Shown piece after piece: positions 47,394 to 57,784 of a stretch of 64,000 nt of DNA. The notes under the pieces were generated by a model. It did not search any database and was not told where the DNA came from. It was given only the letters and a program-made list of their open reading frames with translations. Origin of the DNA: Erwinia_E haradaeae_D (GTDB lineage: Bacteria > Pseudomonadota > Gammaproteobacteria > Enterobacterales > Enterobacteriaceae); NCBI RefSeq assembly GCF_900698935.1, contig NZ_LR217715.1, positions 124,001 through 188,000 of the forward strand, read 5' to 3'. The stretch's first letter is position 1. Each line of letters opens with the position of its first letter. A program made the position numbers and the translations under genes.

Positions 47394-48329
47394 ATGACTA
47401 TAAAAAATAGATTCTTTAATCATCTCAAGCTTAAATTAGAGCGAACACGTAATTACTTTGGATTTGGATTGAGTAAATTACTTCGAGGCAAAAAAATTGA
47501 TAGTAACCTTTTCGATATGCTCGAAGAACGGTTTTTGCTTGCGGATCTTGGGGTAGAAACTACTAATCGCATTATGAGTAGGCTCAAGACTCAGGTGAAC
47601 CACAATAAAATTAATGATGTGGACTTACTTCATCGTCAGCTACAAATAAATCTATCACAAATACTTTCTAAAGCAGAGTTAGTTTTAGATATTTCATGGG
47701 CATCACCATTTGTAATTTTAATGATAGGAGTCAATGGCGCTGGGAAAACAACTACTATTGGAAAGCTCGCCCATCATTTTAAAAATGAAGGTAAATCAGT
47801 GATGTTGGCTGCAGGAGATACATTCCGCGCCGGAGCTGTTGAACAGCTAAAAATATGGGGGTCGTGTAATGATATTGAAGTTATCTCGCATAAATCTGGC
47901 ACCGATGCCTCTGCAGTAATTTTTGATGCGATGCAAGCTGCTAAGAAGCATAAGATAGATGTTTTGATTGCGGACACATCTGGTCGCTTGCAAAATAAAG
48001 CATATTTGATGGATGAGATAAAAAAAATCATTCGTATTATCAAGAAACAAGACGTTACAGCTCCGCATGAGGTGATGCTAACCATTGATTCCAGTACCGG
48101 GCAAAATGCTATTAGTCAGACTAAAGTTTTTCATGAGGCGGTGGGTGTGAGTGGCATTACTCTAACTAAGTTAGATAGTACAGCTAAAGGAGGTGTAATC
48201 TTTTCACTAGCAGATCAATTTAACATCCCCATCCGCTATATTACTTGCGGTGAAACTATAGAAGATATACATGTCTTTCAGGCAGATAAGTTTATAGCAG
48301 AACTGTTTTCTAAAGAGAAGACGATCTAG
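47394..48329 (+). CDS. ftsY: Signal recognition particle receptor FtsY, NG domain only
   Basis: FtsY is the membrane-associated receptor that docks SRP-bound ribosomes and hands them to SecYEG or YidC. This 311-aa protein starts at FFNHLKLKLERTRNYFGFGLSKLLRGKKID, the first helix of the N domain, and lacks the ~190-residue acidic A domain of E. coli FtsY (497 aa). The GTPase is complete: G1 GVNGAGKTTTIGKLA, DTFRAGAVEQL, G3 DTSGR, G4 TKLD and GETIEDIHVF. E. coli keeps function with NG plus one residue, so this is plausibly active. AAGGAG lies only one base before the ATG, a tight spacing. A stop at 47370 excludes a longer form in this frame. YidC, a destination of this pathway, is in the same window. 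Confidence 0.95.
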   Translation: MTIKNRFFNHLKLKLERTRNYFGFGLSKLLRGKKIDSNLFDMLEERFLLADLGVETTNRIMSRLKTQVNHNKINDVDLLHRQLQINLSQILSKAELVLDISWASPFVILMIGVNGAGKTTTIGKLAHHFKNEGKSVMLAAGDTFRAGAVEQLKIWGSCNDIEVISHKSGTDASAVIFDAMQAAKKHKIDVLIADTSGRLQNKAYLMDEIKKIIRIIKKQDVTAPHEVMLTIDSSTGQNAISQTKVFHEAVGVSGITLTKLDSTAKGGVIFSLADQFNIPIRYITCGETIEDIHVFQADKFIAELFSKEKTI

Positions 48330-49192
48330 TGGTATGGGTGAAAAGAAGCATGCTGACAATAAGAACAGGGCGACAATGCAATCATGCTTGTCGACTATTA
48401 TGTAGAGAGCATTTATCATTGTATTTTATATATTAAATGTAATTGGTAAAGATTTTGTAGCTTATCTGTGATGCACAGCGCCGGAAGAGAGTAATAAAAT
48501 ATAATATAAAAATCGTATCTTATTGTATAGAAACGGCTGATAGTGAAAATATAGAGTAATTTTATAGCATGTTATCAGCACCTTATTTTATAAATTTTAG
48601 ATTGTTATTTGGTTTCTCTAGAATAGCTCATAAATTGTAAAGGTAGTGGAAAGATCTTTTGTAAGATAGTAGTTTTTACCATAAAGTACATGGCTAAAAA
48701 TAGTTGAATTCAAAAACATAGAATTTAAAAAATCTACAAAATGATATGATGCGCATAATCAAGTCATACCTTTCAAAAAATTAATGTCAAAGACTTAATC
48801 ACTGCATGGTCTCATCATGTAGGTATTCAATAATACGTGAAATATTTAAAATTATTGCAGTACACATAGGAGTTATTAAAGACATATTTGGCGCATAATA
48901 AATCGAATGTAGAATTCTGAGAATATTTAGAATACAACTGTTTTCAGTTAAAAATCTTGTGCTTACCAAGTACATATATATCCACAATATTTGTAAATGC
49001 ATATAAGTTTCAACAAACTACTTTCAACGAGGTAATCAGGTTGCTCTCAGCTATCACTGATCAATTAAACTATTTTTTCACAGTTGATACAAGAGTAATT
49101 GATAAGGGTATAGTGATAGCTATAGCATTTTTACAAGTACTGTCGAAGGAGGTATGAATATAGCAAACAGTCTTTGTGTAGTCTTACTACTA
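48330..49192. other. Gap between convergent ftsY and bamB
   Basis: This is 863 bases with no supported gene; short frames on either strand look random. ftsE and ftsX, which follow ftsY in E. coli, are not recognisable. GTAGT-AAG-ACTAC just beyond the bamB stop is a weak hairpin. Confidence 0.45.
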
Positions 49193-50383
49193 CTATTCAT
49201 TTAGTATTGCATGAACTTGATTATTTTTAGACTGAAGAATAAGTAATAAATTATGATTAGTAATCACTGGTTGAGTTTGAAAACCAGCAGAATCTACTTG
49301 TTTTTGTAAAACTAATCGACCATTATCGGGATTAATCCAATGTATATATCCTTGTTGATCGCCTACTACTAAATGATTACAATATAACACAGGTGGTGTC
49401 AGATGTCGATTAAGCAGATGACTCTGTTGCCAAATATAGGTACCATTTTTAATATTTATCTCCATTAATCTATCTTCTTTATCAACAACAAATATGCGAT
49501 TCATATAAAGCACCATAGCATGCACCGACCCAATATTACGATTCCATAAAATGTGACCGGATTGTAAATCTAGTGCTGTAAAGTTACCATTATATGCTAC
49601 AGCATACACCACACCATTTATAATTAACGGAGTTATGTCAACATCAGATAACCGATTAATGCCTCTAATACCTATTTTTTTAGTAATTTTTTGTTGCCAT
49701 ATTATTTTTCCTTGATTGCTTGTCAGCGCACTGACGTTACCGTTATCTCCCCCTACAATAACAGTACCGTGTGAAACAACGGGAGAAGATTGCCCGCGTA
49801 GACTAAATGCTGGTACATCAAGATGAATAGACCATTGTACAGCACCATTAAATTTATTAAGACCCTGTAACATTCCATTACTGGTATGTACTAATACTAG
49901 ATTATCACTAATTACCGGGCAAGATAAAACCTCGCCAAGCACATGAGTTTTCCAGACAATTGAACCATCTCTAATGTTCAGAGCAAAAACTGTTGCATGC
50001 TCAGTCCCGACATAAAGGTAATTATTATGAATAGTGAGTCCACCAGAAAGCAATGCTGGGTTTTTGTTAGAGAATAAGCTTATGTATTCAGCAAGATTAA
50101 CTTTCCATCTTTCTTTGCCATCAATAACATTCAGTGCTGTAACGATACCACTTTGATCCGCAGCATATATGGTGTTATTAGAGGCTACTGGTTGTAATGT
50201 TGAATAAGTATAAGGTTTACCATCCCCAATTGTTTTGCTCCAAACCTTTACGGGCGCAGATTTATTGTGTGTAGTAGAAAGAATTGACTTGGTGTCAAAA
50301 TGATCGATATCACTAGACCAAGAGCACCCACTTAATAGCGTGAGTAATGTTAGGTTTGTGAGAAGTATTTTATGAAATACCAT
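49193..50383 (-). CDS. bamB: Outer-membrane assembly lipoprotein BamB
   Basis: BamB is the lipoprotein of the BAM complex that helps BamA fold beta-barrel proteins such as porins. The 396-aa precursor opens MVFHKILLTNLTLLTLLSGCSW, a lipoprotein signal with lipobox LLSGC, lipidated Cys at residue 21 as in E. coli. The rest is an eight-bladed propeller with repeated pieces such as NTIYAADQSGIVTALNVIDG, HTSNGMLQGLNKFNGAVQW, VVGGDNGNVSAL, RLSDVDITPLIINGVVYAVAYNGN and LVVGDQQGYIHWINPDNGR. I chose the ATG at 50383 since GAGG lies six bases upstream and the signal length matches; an upstream start would add four residues. In E. coli it sits between yfgM and der; both are absent here. Its likely client, the porin, is retained at 28 kb. 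Confidence 0.96.
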   Translation of the reverse strand: MVFHKILLTNLTLLTLLSGCSWSSDIDHFDTKSILSTTHNKSAPVKVWSKTIGDGKPYTYSTLQPVASNNTIYAADQSGIVTALNVIDGKERWKVNLAEYISLFSNKNPALLSGGLTIHNNYLYVGTEHATVFALNIRDGSIVWKTHVLGEVLSCPVISDNLVLVHTSNGMLQGLNKFNGAVQWSIHLDVPAFSLRGQSSPVVSHGTVIVGGDNGNVSALTSNQGKIIWQQKITKKIGIRGINRLSDVDITPLIINGVVYAVAYNGNFTALDLQSGHILWNRNIGSVHAMVLYMNRIFVVDKEDRLMEINIKNGTYIWQQSHLLNRHLTPPVLYCNHLVVGDQQGYIHWINPDNGRLVLQKQVDSAGFQTQPVITNHNLLLILQSKNNQVHAILNE

Positions 50384-50746
50384 TACAGTCCTCATTGTAA
50401 TATTTGTAGAAAGGTGCTTAAGGTAGACCTGAGTCCTCTCTTATGCTTAACTCTACTATAGAAATATAGTTTGCTAAATAGCATCTATCAATAATAGTAT
50501 ATTCAACACGCTTCTATTTCGAGCATTCTTTAAAAAGTATTACAGAAATATTACCACAAGATAAGCATGTATCCTATTGGTGCTCGCTGGATATAGTTTT
50601 TATATATACAAGATTAATCATTCGTACTTGCAGCGTGGTTATGAGTATGCCATAGTGAGTATTTTGCATATTTCATGTATCTGGGTAGAATGGGTTGATC
50701 TTTAAAAGCATATCTGATACAAATATAATTTATCTACAAATAATCA
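50384..50746. other. Gap sodA-bamB
   Basis: This is 363 AT-rich bases, including the bamB promoter region on the minus strand. I could not identify specific promoter boxes. Confidence 0.45.
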
Positions 50747-51361
50747 TTAATTTTCTAAAAAATTCATGGTTGCTTGCTCCCAATTTACGATATTCCAGAA
50801 AGCTTTGATATAGTCCAGGCGCTGGTTTTTATATCGTAGGTAGTAAGCGTGCTCCCATATATCTAGGCACAAGATAGGTTTACCATATGTACCAGAGATG
50901 GCTTCTCCCATAAGCGGACTGTCTTGATTCGCGGTAGATGCTACTACTAATTGATCTTTTTGCTGTACTAACCAAGCCCATCCAGAACCAAAACAAGAAG
51001 ATGCCACTACCTCAAAGGAATTTTTAAAATCTTCAACACTGCCAAAATCTTTTTCAATTGCTTGTTTTAATTTACCCTGTAAACAGGTCTTTGGTTTTAA
51101 GATTTTCCAGAAAAAGCTATGATTAGCGTGTCCTCCTGCGTTATTGCGTAGTAGGGTTCTTTTATTATTTGGTAGTCTATCAAGTTGAGAAATTAGAGTT
51201 TCTACTGTAATATCGGCAAAATCAGTGCTGTCTAAAGCTATATTCGCTTTATTTATATAGGTTTGATGATGCTTTTGATGATGTAGTATCATTGTTTGTT
51301 GGTCAAAATATGGTTCTAACTTATCATATCCATAAGGGAGGGATGGTAGTGTATAGCGCAT
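50747..51361 (-). CDS. sodA: Superoxide dismutase (manganese type)
   Basis: SodA dismutates superoxide in the cytoplasm. The 204 aa align with E. coli SodA (206 aa), opening MRYTLPSLPYGYDKLEPYFD. Metal ligands are the His in ILHHQKHHQTY, the His in GGHANHSFFW, and Asp and His in LDIWEHAYYL. GGHANHS and GSGWAWLV, with Gly rather than Ala before HANH, favour the Mn-SodA over the Fe-SodB type. GGAG lies eight bases before the ATG. It implies exposure to oxygen inside the host cell. No Fur or SoxS sites could be read upstream. Confidence 0.95.
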   Translation of the reverse strand: MRYTLPSLPYGYDKLEPYFDQQTMILHHQKHHQTYINKANIALDSTDFADITVETLISQLDRLPNNKRTLLRNNAGGHANHSFFWKILKPKTCLQGKLKQAIEKDFGSVEDFKNSFEVVASSCFGSGWAWLVQQKDQLVVASTANQDSPLMGEAISGTYGKPILCLDIWEHAYYLRYKNQRLDYIKAFWNIVNWEQATMNFLEN

Positions 51362-52979
51362 AGTTTAACTCCAAAATAGTAAGGAAAGTATGAAGTGATA
51401 TAAAACATAAACACTTAATGTTAATGATCACCATCAGATGGATTTTAGCATAAAATATCTCATCAATAATAAGGGATATTCATATTATAACAATTTGTTA
51501 GCAATTAGGACATCGATCTTAGTAGAAATTTTCATTTCTTAAGTATCTATTAAAGTCATTAATATCTCTCACATATAGATCTCTCACATATCAGAGTGCA
51601 TATTTAATCTTTATCAAAGCACTATCTAAAATTTTTCCATGATCTCTGAGAGAGATTATGAAATGATACTATAGATCTTTTTCACATTATGAAGCCATAG
51701 TATTGGAGATATGCACATGATCATTAGGGGAATCCATAAATCATCTTTTATGTATTTTTTTGTTTAAATGCGTAAGGGTATTTTAATGCAAACATACAAA
51801 GTCAGGGTTATTAAACTCTTATAAAGTTATGGCTCGGATCGCATTGCTGAGGTAAGTTTAATGTTGTACATGTATACAATATGCGTCTCCATATCTAGTT
51901 AAGCGGTATAACAGGATTATTTTGCATAATATTTATTGCCTAATTTATATAATATAGCCTATCATTATCAGTTCGCGTACTTTTATGTGATATTACCATG
52001 TAATATAATAAAGTTCTTTGCATTAGCAAGTTTTATTTGATTGAGATCAATTCTCAATTCTGCTGATTATCTAAATTAGTTCTTTGCTACGACCTATTTT
52101 AAGTGTTATTTCTCTGATTGGTTCATGGTGATATAAAAAAGGGAAAATGTTATTTTAGATTGATGAGAAATATAGCTTCTATATAATAAATACTGTTGTG
52201 ATATCTCTAATAGTTTGTGAATAATATCACTATATTAATTGCCAAGATGATGACAGGCATCCTTTACGTGTAATTATGATCTTAACCTATTCATATAAGG
52301 TGTATTTTTATTATAAAATTGTGTTTGAGGAAACAGATACACCTTCTAAAAAAAGCTGTGACTGATGTATTATGTATATCTTATTATGAAGAATGAAGAG
52401 GATTCAAGAGTACATAAACTTATATACCCATGGTACGTGATTCAATCGCAGCATATTGTATCTTCTCTACAGTGTGCGTTAGGTATTTTCAGTTTTTGGT
52501 GAATGATGACAATCCATCACGCATGATGCGCATGGAAACTAGATGTTTGCGCTTGCAGATAAAGACGGGATATATCAGAATTAATGCCAATTACTATAGT
52601 ATTTTTTAGAATTATACTGAATCTCTCGTTAGAGAGAACTTGAACGTACGCAATATGCATAGCGTATTTCTCGTCAATGTCCATCATGTACTATGGTGAT
52701 AAATTATTATTATAGCATCTCGTGCATTTCTATCAAACACGAGAAGTACTCATTACTGATCATTAAATAAGGATATATAAATATATGCTCTAATCTAATA
52801 TTATTAGATTATATACTCGAATCGAATATTATTGGATTGCACATACAATAGCGCAGTTGTTTTTTATAAAATTAATACCATTGTATAGTACATAATTTTA
52901 TTTTATAAGAAGATCTGCATATATTATCATAGAGGTCATGAGGTTGGTAGAGGTGTTTTAATATAGAGAAGGAAATACA
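51362..52979. other. 1.6-kb gene-free region sodA-ppa
   Basis: It lies between divergent sodA and ppa. AT-rich and without a supported gene. It contains a duplicated palindromic unit near its right end (52789-52840, listed separately). Confidence 0.5.
52789..52840. repeat. Imperfect tandem duplication of a palindromic 26-base unit
   Basis: TAATCTAAT-ATT-ATTAGATTA (52791-52811) is a perfect 9-bp stem with a 3-base loop. Directly after it, AATCGAAT-ATT-ATTGGATT repeats the pattern with a few changes and one mispair. Both units share the flank CTC before them. The arrangement is seen directly; its role is unknown. Confidence 0.7.
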
Positions 52980-53528
52980 ATGAGCCTTAAATATGTGTCA
53001 GCTGGATGTCATATCCCAGATGATATTTATGTAATTATAGAGATTCCATCGTCTTCTCATCCAATTAAATATGAAGTGGATAAAGAAACTGGTGTGCTAT
53101 TCGTAGATAGATTCATAGCTACTACTATGTTTTATCCTTGTAATTATGGTTACATAAATCAGACTTTGTCTGAAGACGGCGATCCATTAGATGTGTTAGT
53201 TCCCACGCCGTATCCACTACAACCTGGTAGTGTTATTCGCTGTCGTCCTATTGGTTTAATGAAGATGATTGATGAATCAGGACTAGATTCTAAGATAATC
53301 TCTGTTCCAGTAAAAAAAGTCACGCTAGAATACGAAGATATTAGAGATATACAAGATCTGCCAATATTATTACGCAGTCAAATGCAACATTTTTTTGAGC
53401 AATACAAGGCTTTGGAAAGAGGAAAATGGGTTAAGATAGGTAGTTTGGAAGGTGTTGTTTCTGCTAGAGAGGAAATTATCGCATGCAGTAGGCGATTTAC
53501 AGATCGTCAGGTGCTTGATAGTAATTAA
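52980..53528 (+). CDS. ppa: Inorganic pyrophosphatase
   Basis: This enzyme hydrolyses pyrophosphate from nucleic-acid and aminoacyl-tRNA synthesis, driving those reactions forward. The 182 aa compare with 176 in E. coli. It carries PIKYEVDKETGVLFVDRF with active-site Lys, Glu and Arg; FYPCNYGYI; the signature DGDPLDVLVPTPYPLQPGSVI with its three Asp; and the later EQYKALERGKWVK. A strong AAGGAAA precedes the ATG. The C-terminal 20 residues are diverged, as is usual. It stands alone. Confidence 0.97.
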   Translation: MSLKYVSAGCHIPDDIYVIIEIPSSSHPIKYEVDKETGVLFVDRFIATTMFYPCNYGYINQTLSEDGDPLDVLVPTPYPLQPGSVIRCRPIGLMKMIDESGLDSKIISVPVKKVTLEYEDIRDIQDLPILLRSQMQHFFEQYKALERGKWVKIGSLEGVVSAREEIIACSRRFTDRQVLDSN

Positions 53529-54361
53529 AAATTATTATTTTCTGCATGGTGTCATATGATGTCTCAATTTTGGTATTAAGTAAAAAGATGTAGCGAAGTG
53601 TGACGTAGCACATCAAGTACAGATATCTGTGGTGTCAGTTAAAAAATGCGTAACTGATGTGCGTGGTGCATAATATTACTCTTCATTTCTTAGTATGATG
53701 AGAAGCGGCGTATCCACCATGTCTATGTGCAAATATGTTTATCAACATTTTCTTTTATTCTTCAATCAATCATATTAAGAAAATTTTTTATTGAGCTGAA
53801 ATTACAGAGTGGCTCAATAACATTGTTATCATAATCATAACGACTCTACTGTATTGTATATAATTTTAGCCTGTGGTTCTATAATTTAATATTGCGATAT
53901 TTTTTGAGAATGATATTAGATACAGATGTTGCAGTGTAACTAATACATACAATTTTATCAACGCAGACATCTATCTATACACAAGACGGTAGTATGAATG
54001 TTTAAATTTAGTATGTGAGGGATTGTGTTAAATGCATGGAGTCTGTCAAACGCTATAGAATAAGCGCCTGAGGTGATGATACTGATCTATTTTAGATATC
54101 GGTTTTTCACTGATATCTAAAATATCTACTATGGTAGCGTTATGCCTTTGGTGATAGAAACGCGATAGATTGGTGTGGTTCATGTATTTATTACAGCATT
54201 AGAGGTTTTGTTTTAGAGTATTATTCATGGACACAAAAGTTTGTAAGCTTGAGCAAAGATCTTAAATATCAAAGTCATTTTATGACGTCTTGTTGATGTC
54301 CAATATAAATAACCTGAAGTAAAATAACACTGCCAGATCGTACAATTATTAGGAGCCAAAG
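53529..54361. other. Gap ppa-hinT with a long perfect inverted repeat
   Basis: This is 833 bases without a supported gene. It holds a 13-bp perfect stem (54088-54124, listed separately) about 240 bases before hinT. Confidence 0.5.
54088..54124. repeat. 13-bp perfect inverted repeat, 11-base loop
   Basis: TATTTTAGATATC (54088-54100) and GATATCTAAAATA (54112-54124) are exact reverse complements around GGTTTTTCACT. No T tract follows on either strand within the next few bases, so it does not look like a simple terminator. It is the longest perfect stem I noticed in the window. Confidence 0.75.
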
Positions 54362-54703
54362 GTGTCGACAGAAACTATTTTTAGTAAAATTATTCGTCAT
54401 GAAATGACAGCTGATATTGTATACCAAGACATACTAGTGACCGCATTTCGCGATATTTCTCCCTGTGCTCCCACACATATCTTAATTGTACCGAATATTT
54501 TAATTCCTACCCTTAATAATGTTTATCCTAGTCATGAAGCGCTGTTAGGTCGAATGATTACCACAGCAGTAAAAATTGCCAAAGATGAGGGAATTGCAGA
54601 AGATGGATATCGCTTAGTTTTCAATTGCAACAAAAATGGTGGACAGGAGATCTCTCATATTCACTTGCATTTACTTGGCGGGATGCCTTTGGGGCCTATC
54701 TAA
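54362..54703 (+). CDS. hinT: Purine nucleoside phosphoramidase HinT
   Basis: HinT hydrolyses AMP-lysine-type phosphoramidates and adenylates; it is a HIT-family protein. The 113 aa follow E. coli HinT: ETIFSKIIRHEMTADIVYQD, TAFRDISPCAPTHILIVPN, EGIAEDGYRLVFNCNKNGGQEISHIHLHLLGG with the HIT motif HIHLH and its catalytic central His. It starts at a GTG at 54362 with AGGAG six bases upstream. It ends at PLGPI; E. coli continues for six more residues (LAHKGL). The C-terminal end of E. coli HinT shapes substrate choice, so specificity may be altered; this is inference. Confidence 0.94.
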   Translation: MSTETIFSKIIRHEMTADIVYQDILVTAFRDISPCAPTHILIVPNILIPTLNNVYPSHEALLGRMITTAVKIAKDEGIAEDGYRLVFNCNKNGGQEISHIHLHLLGGMPLGPI

Positions 54704-55396
54704 CATTTGTTTTTGTGATACCATCATAATGGGTGCATATGACCTCTTTTCACCACACCAGAGGGGTTAGTATTTATAATTGTTGGACCAGCAACGATCT
54801 ATGAAGTAGAAAAATATTACTTTAAGAGTATCTCATAAGTATGGGCACATTCACACATAGGTAAAATAAAACATTTATTTGGCGAGATGGTTTTACTATT
54901 ATTTCTATTTCATGGAGTCAATTTTTTTATAATATATTGAAAATATTCTGATCTTCTCTGTTTTTGTGTAATGGTTTTAAAAAAAAGAACTGTATTAAGT
55001 GTTATTTATTAATCATCAGCGTGCGATGGTTTATTAAAACCAAGATAGTAACATCTATAATTTACGGAGCATTCATGCGATCACAATGATTGAGTTTTAA
55101 ACTTGTGCCTAATGTAGTAAGATTATTTTCCCGTTCATATATTTTGAATTATACATTAATGTTTAGTATGAAAGAAAATACTATAGGCGGATCCTTAGTT
55201 TAGAATGATTACACTATGGGTAAAGAGAAAGAGAATCGAGCATTCACTGATATTCTAATCTAATTTACATGATACTAGATAAAAAATTCTATACTGTGAT
55301 AGTGATAGTTATCACGACATTAAAAGATGGTATTACATGTCATTTCAAGCACGTTTGCGTTTATCTAGTGTGTGTTAGAAAAATCATGTAGTATGG
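54704..55396. other. Gap between convergent hinT and pta
   Basis: This is 693 AT-rich bases. I see no gene, RNA or convincing terminator for either gene. Confidence 0.5.
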
Positions 55397-57529
55397 TTAC
55401 TCTGATTGTAATGCTTGTATAGCGGTCAGAGCAATAGTATATACAATGTCATTGACTAGCGCACCGCGTGATAGGTCGTTCACTGGTTTGCGCATGCCCT
55501 GTAACATAGGTCCAATAGAATTTATATTTGCTGCGCGTTGTACTGCTTTATAGGTAGTATTGCCTGTATTGAGATCCGGAAATATAAAAACTGTAGCCTG
55601 TCCGGCAACGGGTGAGCACGGTGCTTTAGATTTTGCTACATCCATCATAATAGCTGCGTCATATTGTAAAGGCCCGTCTATTAATAAGTCTGGGCGCTTG
55701 TTTTTAACAATATATGTTGCTTCTCTGATTTTTTCAACATCTTTACCAGACCCTGAATGACCGGTGGAATAAGAAATCATTGCTATACGCGGTTCGATTC
55801 CAAACGCTAGTGCTGAATGTGCAGATTGTATAGCAATTTCTGCTAATTCTTGTGCATTTGGATTTGGATTGATGGCGCAATCACCATATACCAAGACTTG
55901 TTGAGGTAACAGCATAAAAAAAACTGAAGAGACTAGAGAGGTATGCGATGCTGTTTTAATAAGCTGTAGTGCTGGTCGAATAGTGTTTGCAGTAGTACTT
56001 CTGACGCCAGAAACTAGACCATCTACTTCACCTTTTTCAAGCATCATAGTGCCTAGTACTATATTCTCTTCTAGCTGTGTTTTTGCCATACAGGTGTTCA
56101 TACCTTGTTTTTGTCTTAGCTCTACTAAACGGCGTACATAGTGTCCACGTATATCAACTGGATCAAGTATTTGAATATGCGCTCCAAGCGTGACATTGAG
56201 TTCTAATGCAATATTTTTTATATTTGTTTCGTTGCCTAACAGTATACAAGTAGCCATACCACGTTCAGCAGCTATGGAGGCCGCTTGAATAATCCGGGGC
56301 TCATCGCCTTCCGGCAGAATAATACGTTTGCATACTTGACGAGATAACTTAGTTAGTTGATGTTTGAACGCTGCCGGGGAGAAACTCTGTCTTTTTTTGG
56401 TAGATTGAGATAAGGATGTAATCCATGTAGTAGAAATATTATGAGCTATATGAGCATGTGCGTTATGATTATTCTGCATGTTGTCTATAGCGTTTTCTAG
56501 GATAAAGGTCTGAAGATTCTGTGCTGTTTGTAGGGTATCTGTTATGACTTGAAATATTGGTACACCCGTTTGAAAAGCTTTGGTGCATAAGTTCCAAATA
56601 GTGAGTGGAATAGAAGAACGGCCTATTAATAGGATGCCAGAAATTTCTATGTCTCCTATGGTCGCTAAGCAGGCTGCTAGTAATAAATCTAGACGTTCTG
56701 AAGATATGACGAGCAAGGATCCCACTTGTAAGTGTTCTAACATTGTTGTGATATCGTGAGCACAAAACATTACTGATGTGATACGTCGGGATTCGCCATA
56801 ATGAATGGCGGTGGCATCCAAGTAACGAAAGACATCTATAGAAAAGGGGGCTGTTAGTTCTACCTGCCATGGCACATAGCCTAAAATTGGAAATTTGCTT
56901 GCGGTGATGAATTCTTGTACATCTATACTAGATAGCGATTGATTTTTAGAATGTTGGAAAATATTGAATATCTTTGGGTAAAGATGAGGTGTTGTTCTGA
57001 AGAGATCATTCCTGCGATTAACGATAACCCCGGCAATATTTGTGTACTCAGGTAGGCTAGCATATATGAGTTCTATCTGTTCTTGGATTTGAGACAAGGA
57101 CTCATCACCTACTGTTGTTACAACTACTATCTCAGCATTCAGTGTGTTGGCTATTTCATAGTTTAGGCGTACAGCCCATGGGTTGGCATCACTAGTTTTC
57201 AGACCTTCTACTAATACAATTGCATCTTCATTAGTTTTATTACTATAATTCGAAATAATCTCTTCCATCAGTATATCCATATGACCAGATTTTAGTAGGT
57301 CTTTTACACGGTGTGCTGGAATAGTAGAATCTTCAGCTACTCTATGCGGTGGATCTTTTCTTGTATCATTTGTAGGAACTTTCTGTATGGTCTGATGAGG
57401 GATTAAAGCAATAGGTGTAAAAATACATAAGTGAATTCCTGTGTTTTTTGCCGAGAGCGTAATCCCGTATAAAACACTCATAAGATTCATATAAGTATCA
57501 GTAGGAATAAAAATAATCGCACGTCGCAC
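55397..57529 (-). CDS. pta: Phosphate acetyltransferase
   Basis: Pta converts acetyl-CoA and phosphate to acetyl phosphate. The 710 aa are the long enterobacterial form (E. coli 714 aa). There is an N-terminal P-loop-like regulatory domain (FIPTDTYMNLMSVLYGI, VLVEGLKTS, LNYEIANTLNAEIVVV), a central DRTGG-type domain (GSLLVISSERLDLLLAACLA), and the C-terminal catalytic domain with KRIILPEGDEPRIIQAA, TANTIRPALQLIKTA, SSVFFMLLPQQVLVYGDCAINPNP, ISYSTGHSGSGKDVEK and VFIFPDLNTGNTTYKAVQRAA. It starts with GTG, as in E. coli. It follows ackA on the same strand with a 255-base gap. Together they yield ATP and acetate, and set acetyl-phosphate levels. Confidence 0.96.
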   Translation of the reverse strand: MRRAIIFIPTDTYMNLMSVLYGITLSAKNTGIHLCIFTPIALIPHQTIQKVPTNDTRKDPPHRVAEDSTIPAHRVKDLLKSGHMDILMEEIISNYSNKTNEDAIVLVEGLKTSDANPWAVRLNYEIANTLNAEIVVVTTVGDESLSQIQEQIELIYASLPEYTNIAGVIVNRRNDLFRTTPHLYPKIFNIFQHSKNQSLSSIDVQEFITASKFPILGYVPWQVELTAPFSIDVFRYLDATAIHYGESRRITSVMFCAHDITTMLEHLQVGSLLVISSERLDLLLAACLATIGDIEISGILLIGRSSIPLTIWNLCTKAFQTGVPIFQVITDTLQTAQNLQTFILENAIDNMQNNHNAHAHIAHNISTTWITSLSQSTKKRQSFSPAAFKHQLTKLSRQVCKRIILPEGDEPRIIQAASIAAERGMATCILLGNETNIKNIALELNVTLGAHIQILDPVDIRGHYVRRLVELRQKQGMNTCMAKTQLEENIVLGTMMLEKGEVDGLVSGVRSTTANTIRPALQLIKTASHTSLVSSVFFMLLPQQVLVYGDCAINPNPNAQELAEIAIQSAHSALAFGIEPRIAMISYSTGHSGSGKDVEKIREATYIVKNKRPDLLIDGPLQYDAAIMMDVAKSKAPCSPVAGQATVFIFPDLNTGNTTYKAVQRAANINSIGPMLQGMRKPVNDLSRGALVNDIVYTIALTAIQALQSE

Positions 57530-57784
57530 AGTTAATGTCTCCGTTAAATCTTGAATTATTTTTGTAGAACTGTATCATAGGAGCCCTTAATATTCTCATT
57601 CTATACTTTAGAATAGAGCAAGGGCTAACTAAATATTAGTGTACTAATATTTCATAGTTTTGAGTGGTGGTATAAAGATCATCGTATATTTTATATTTGA
57701 ATATCTGCAATCGATTAATTTCATAGATTTAATAAGTCATTTTATTATAATCTTAGTGATTAGTTAGTATCAAGTAAAAGAGAG

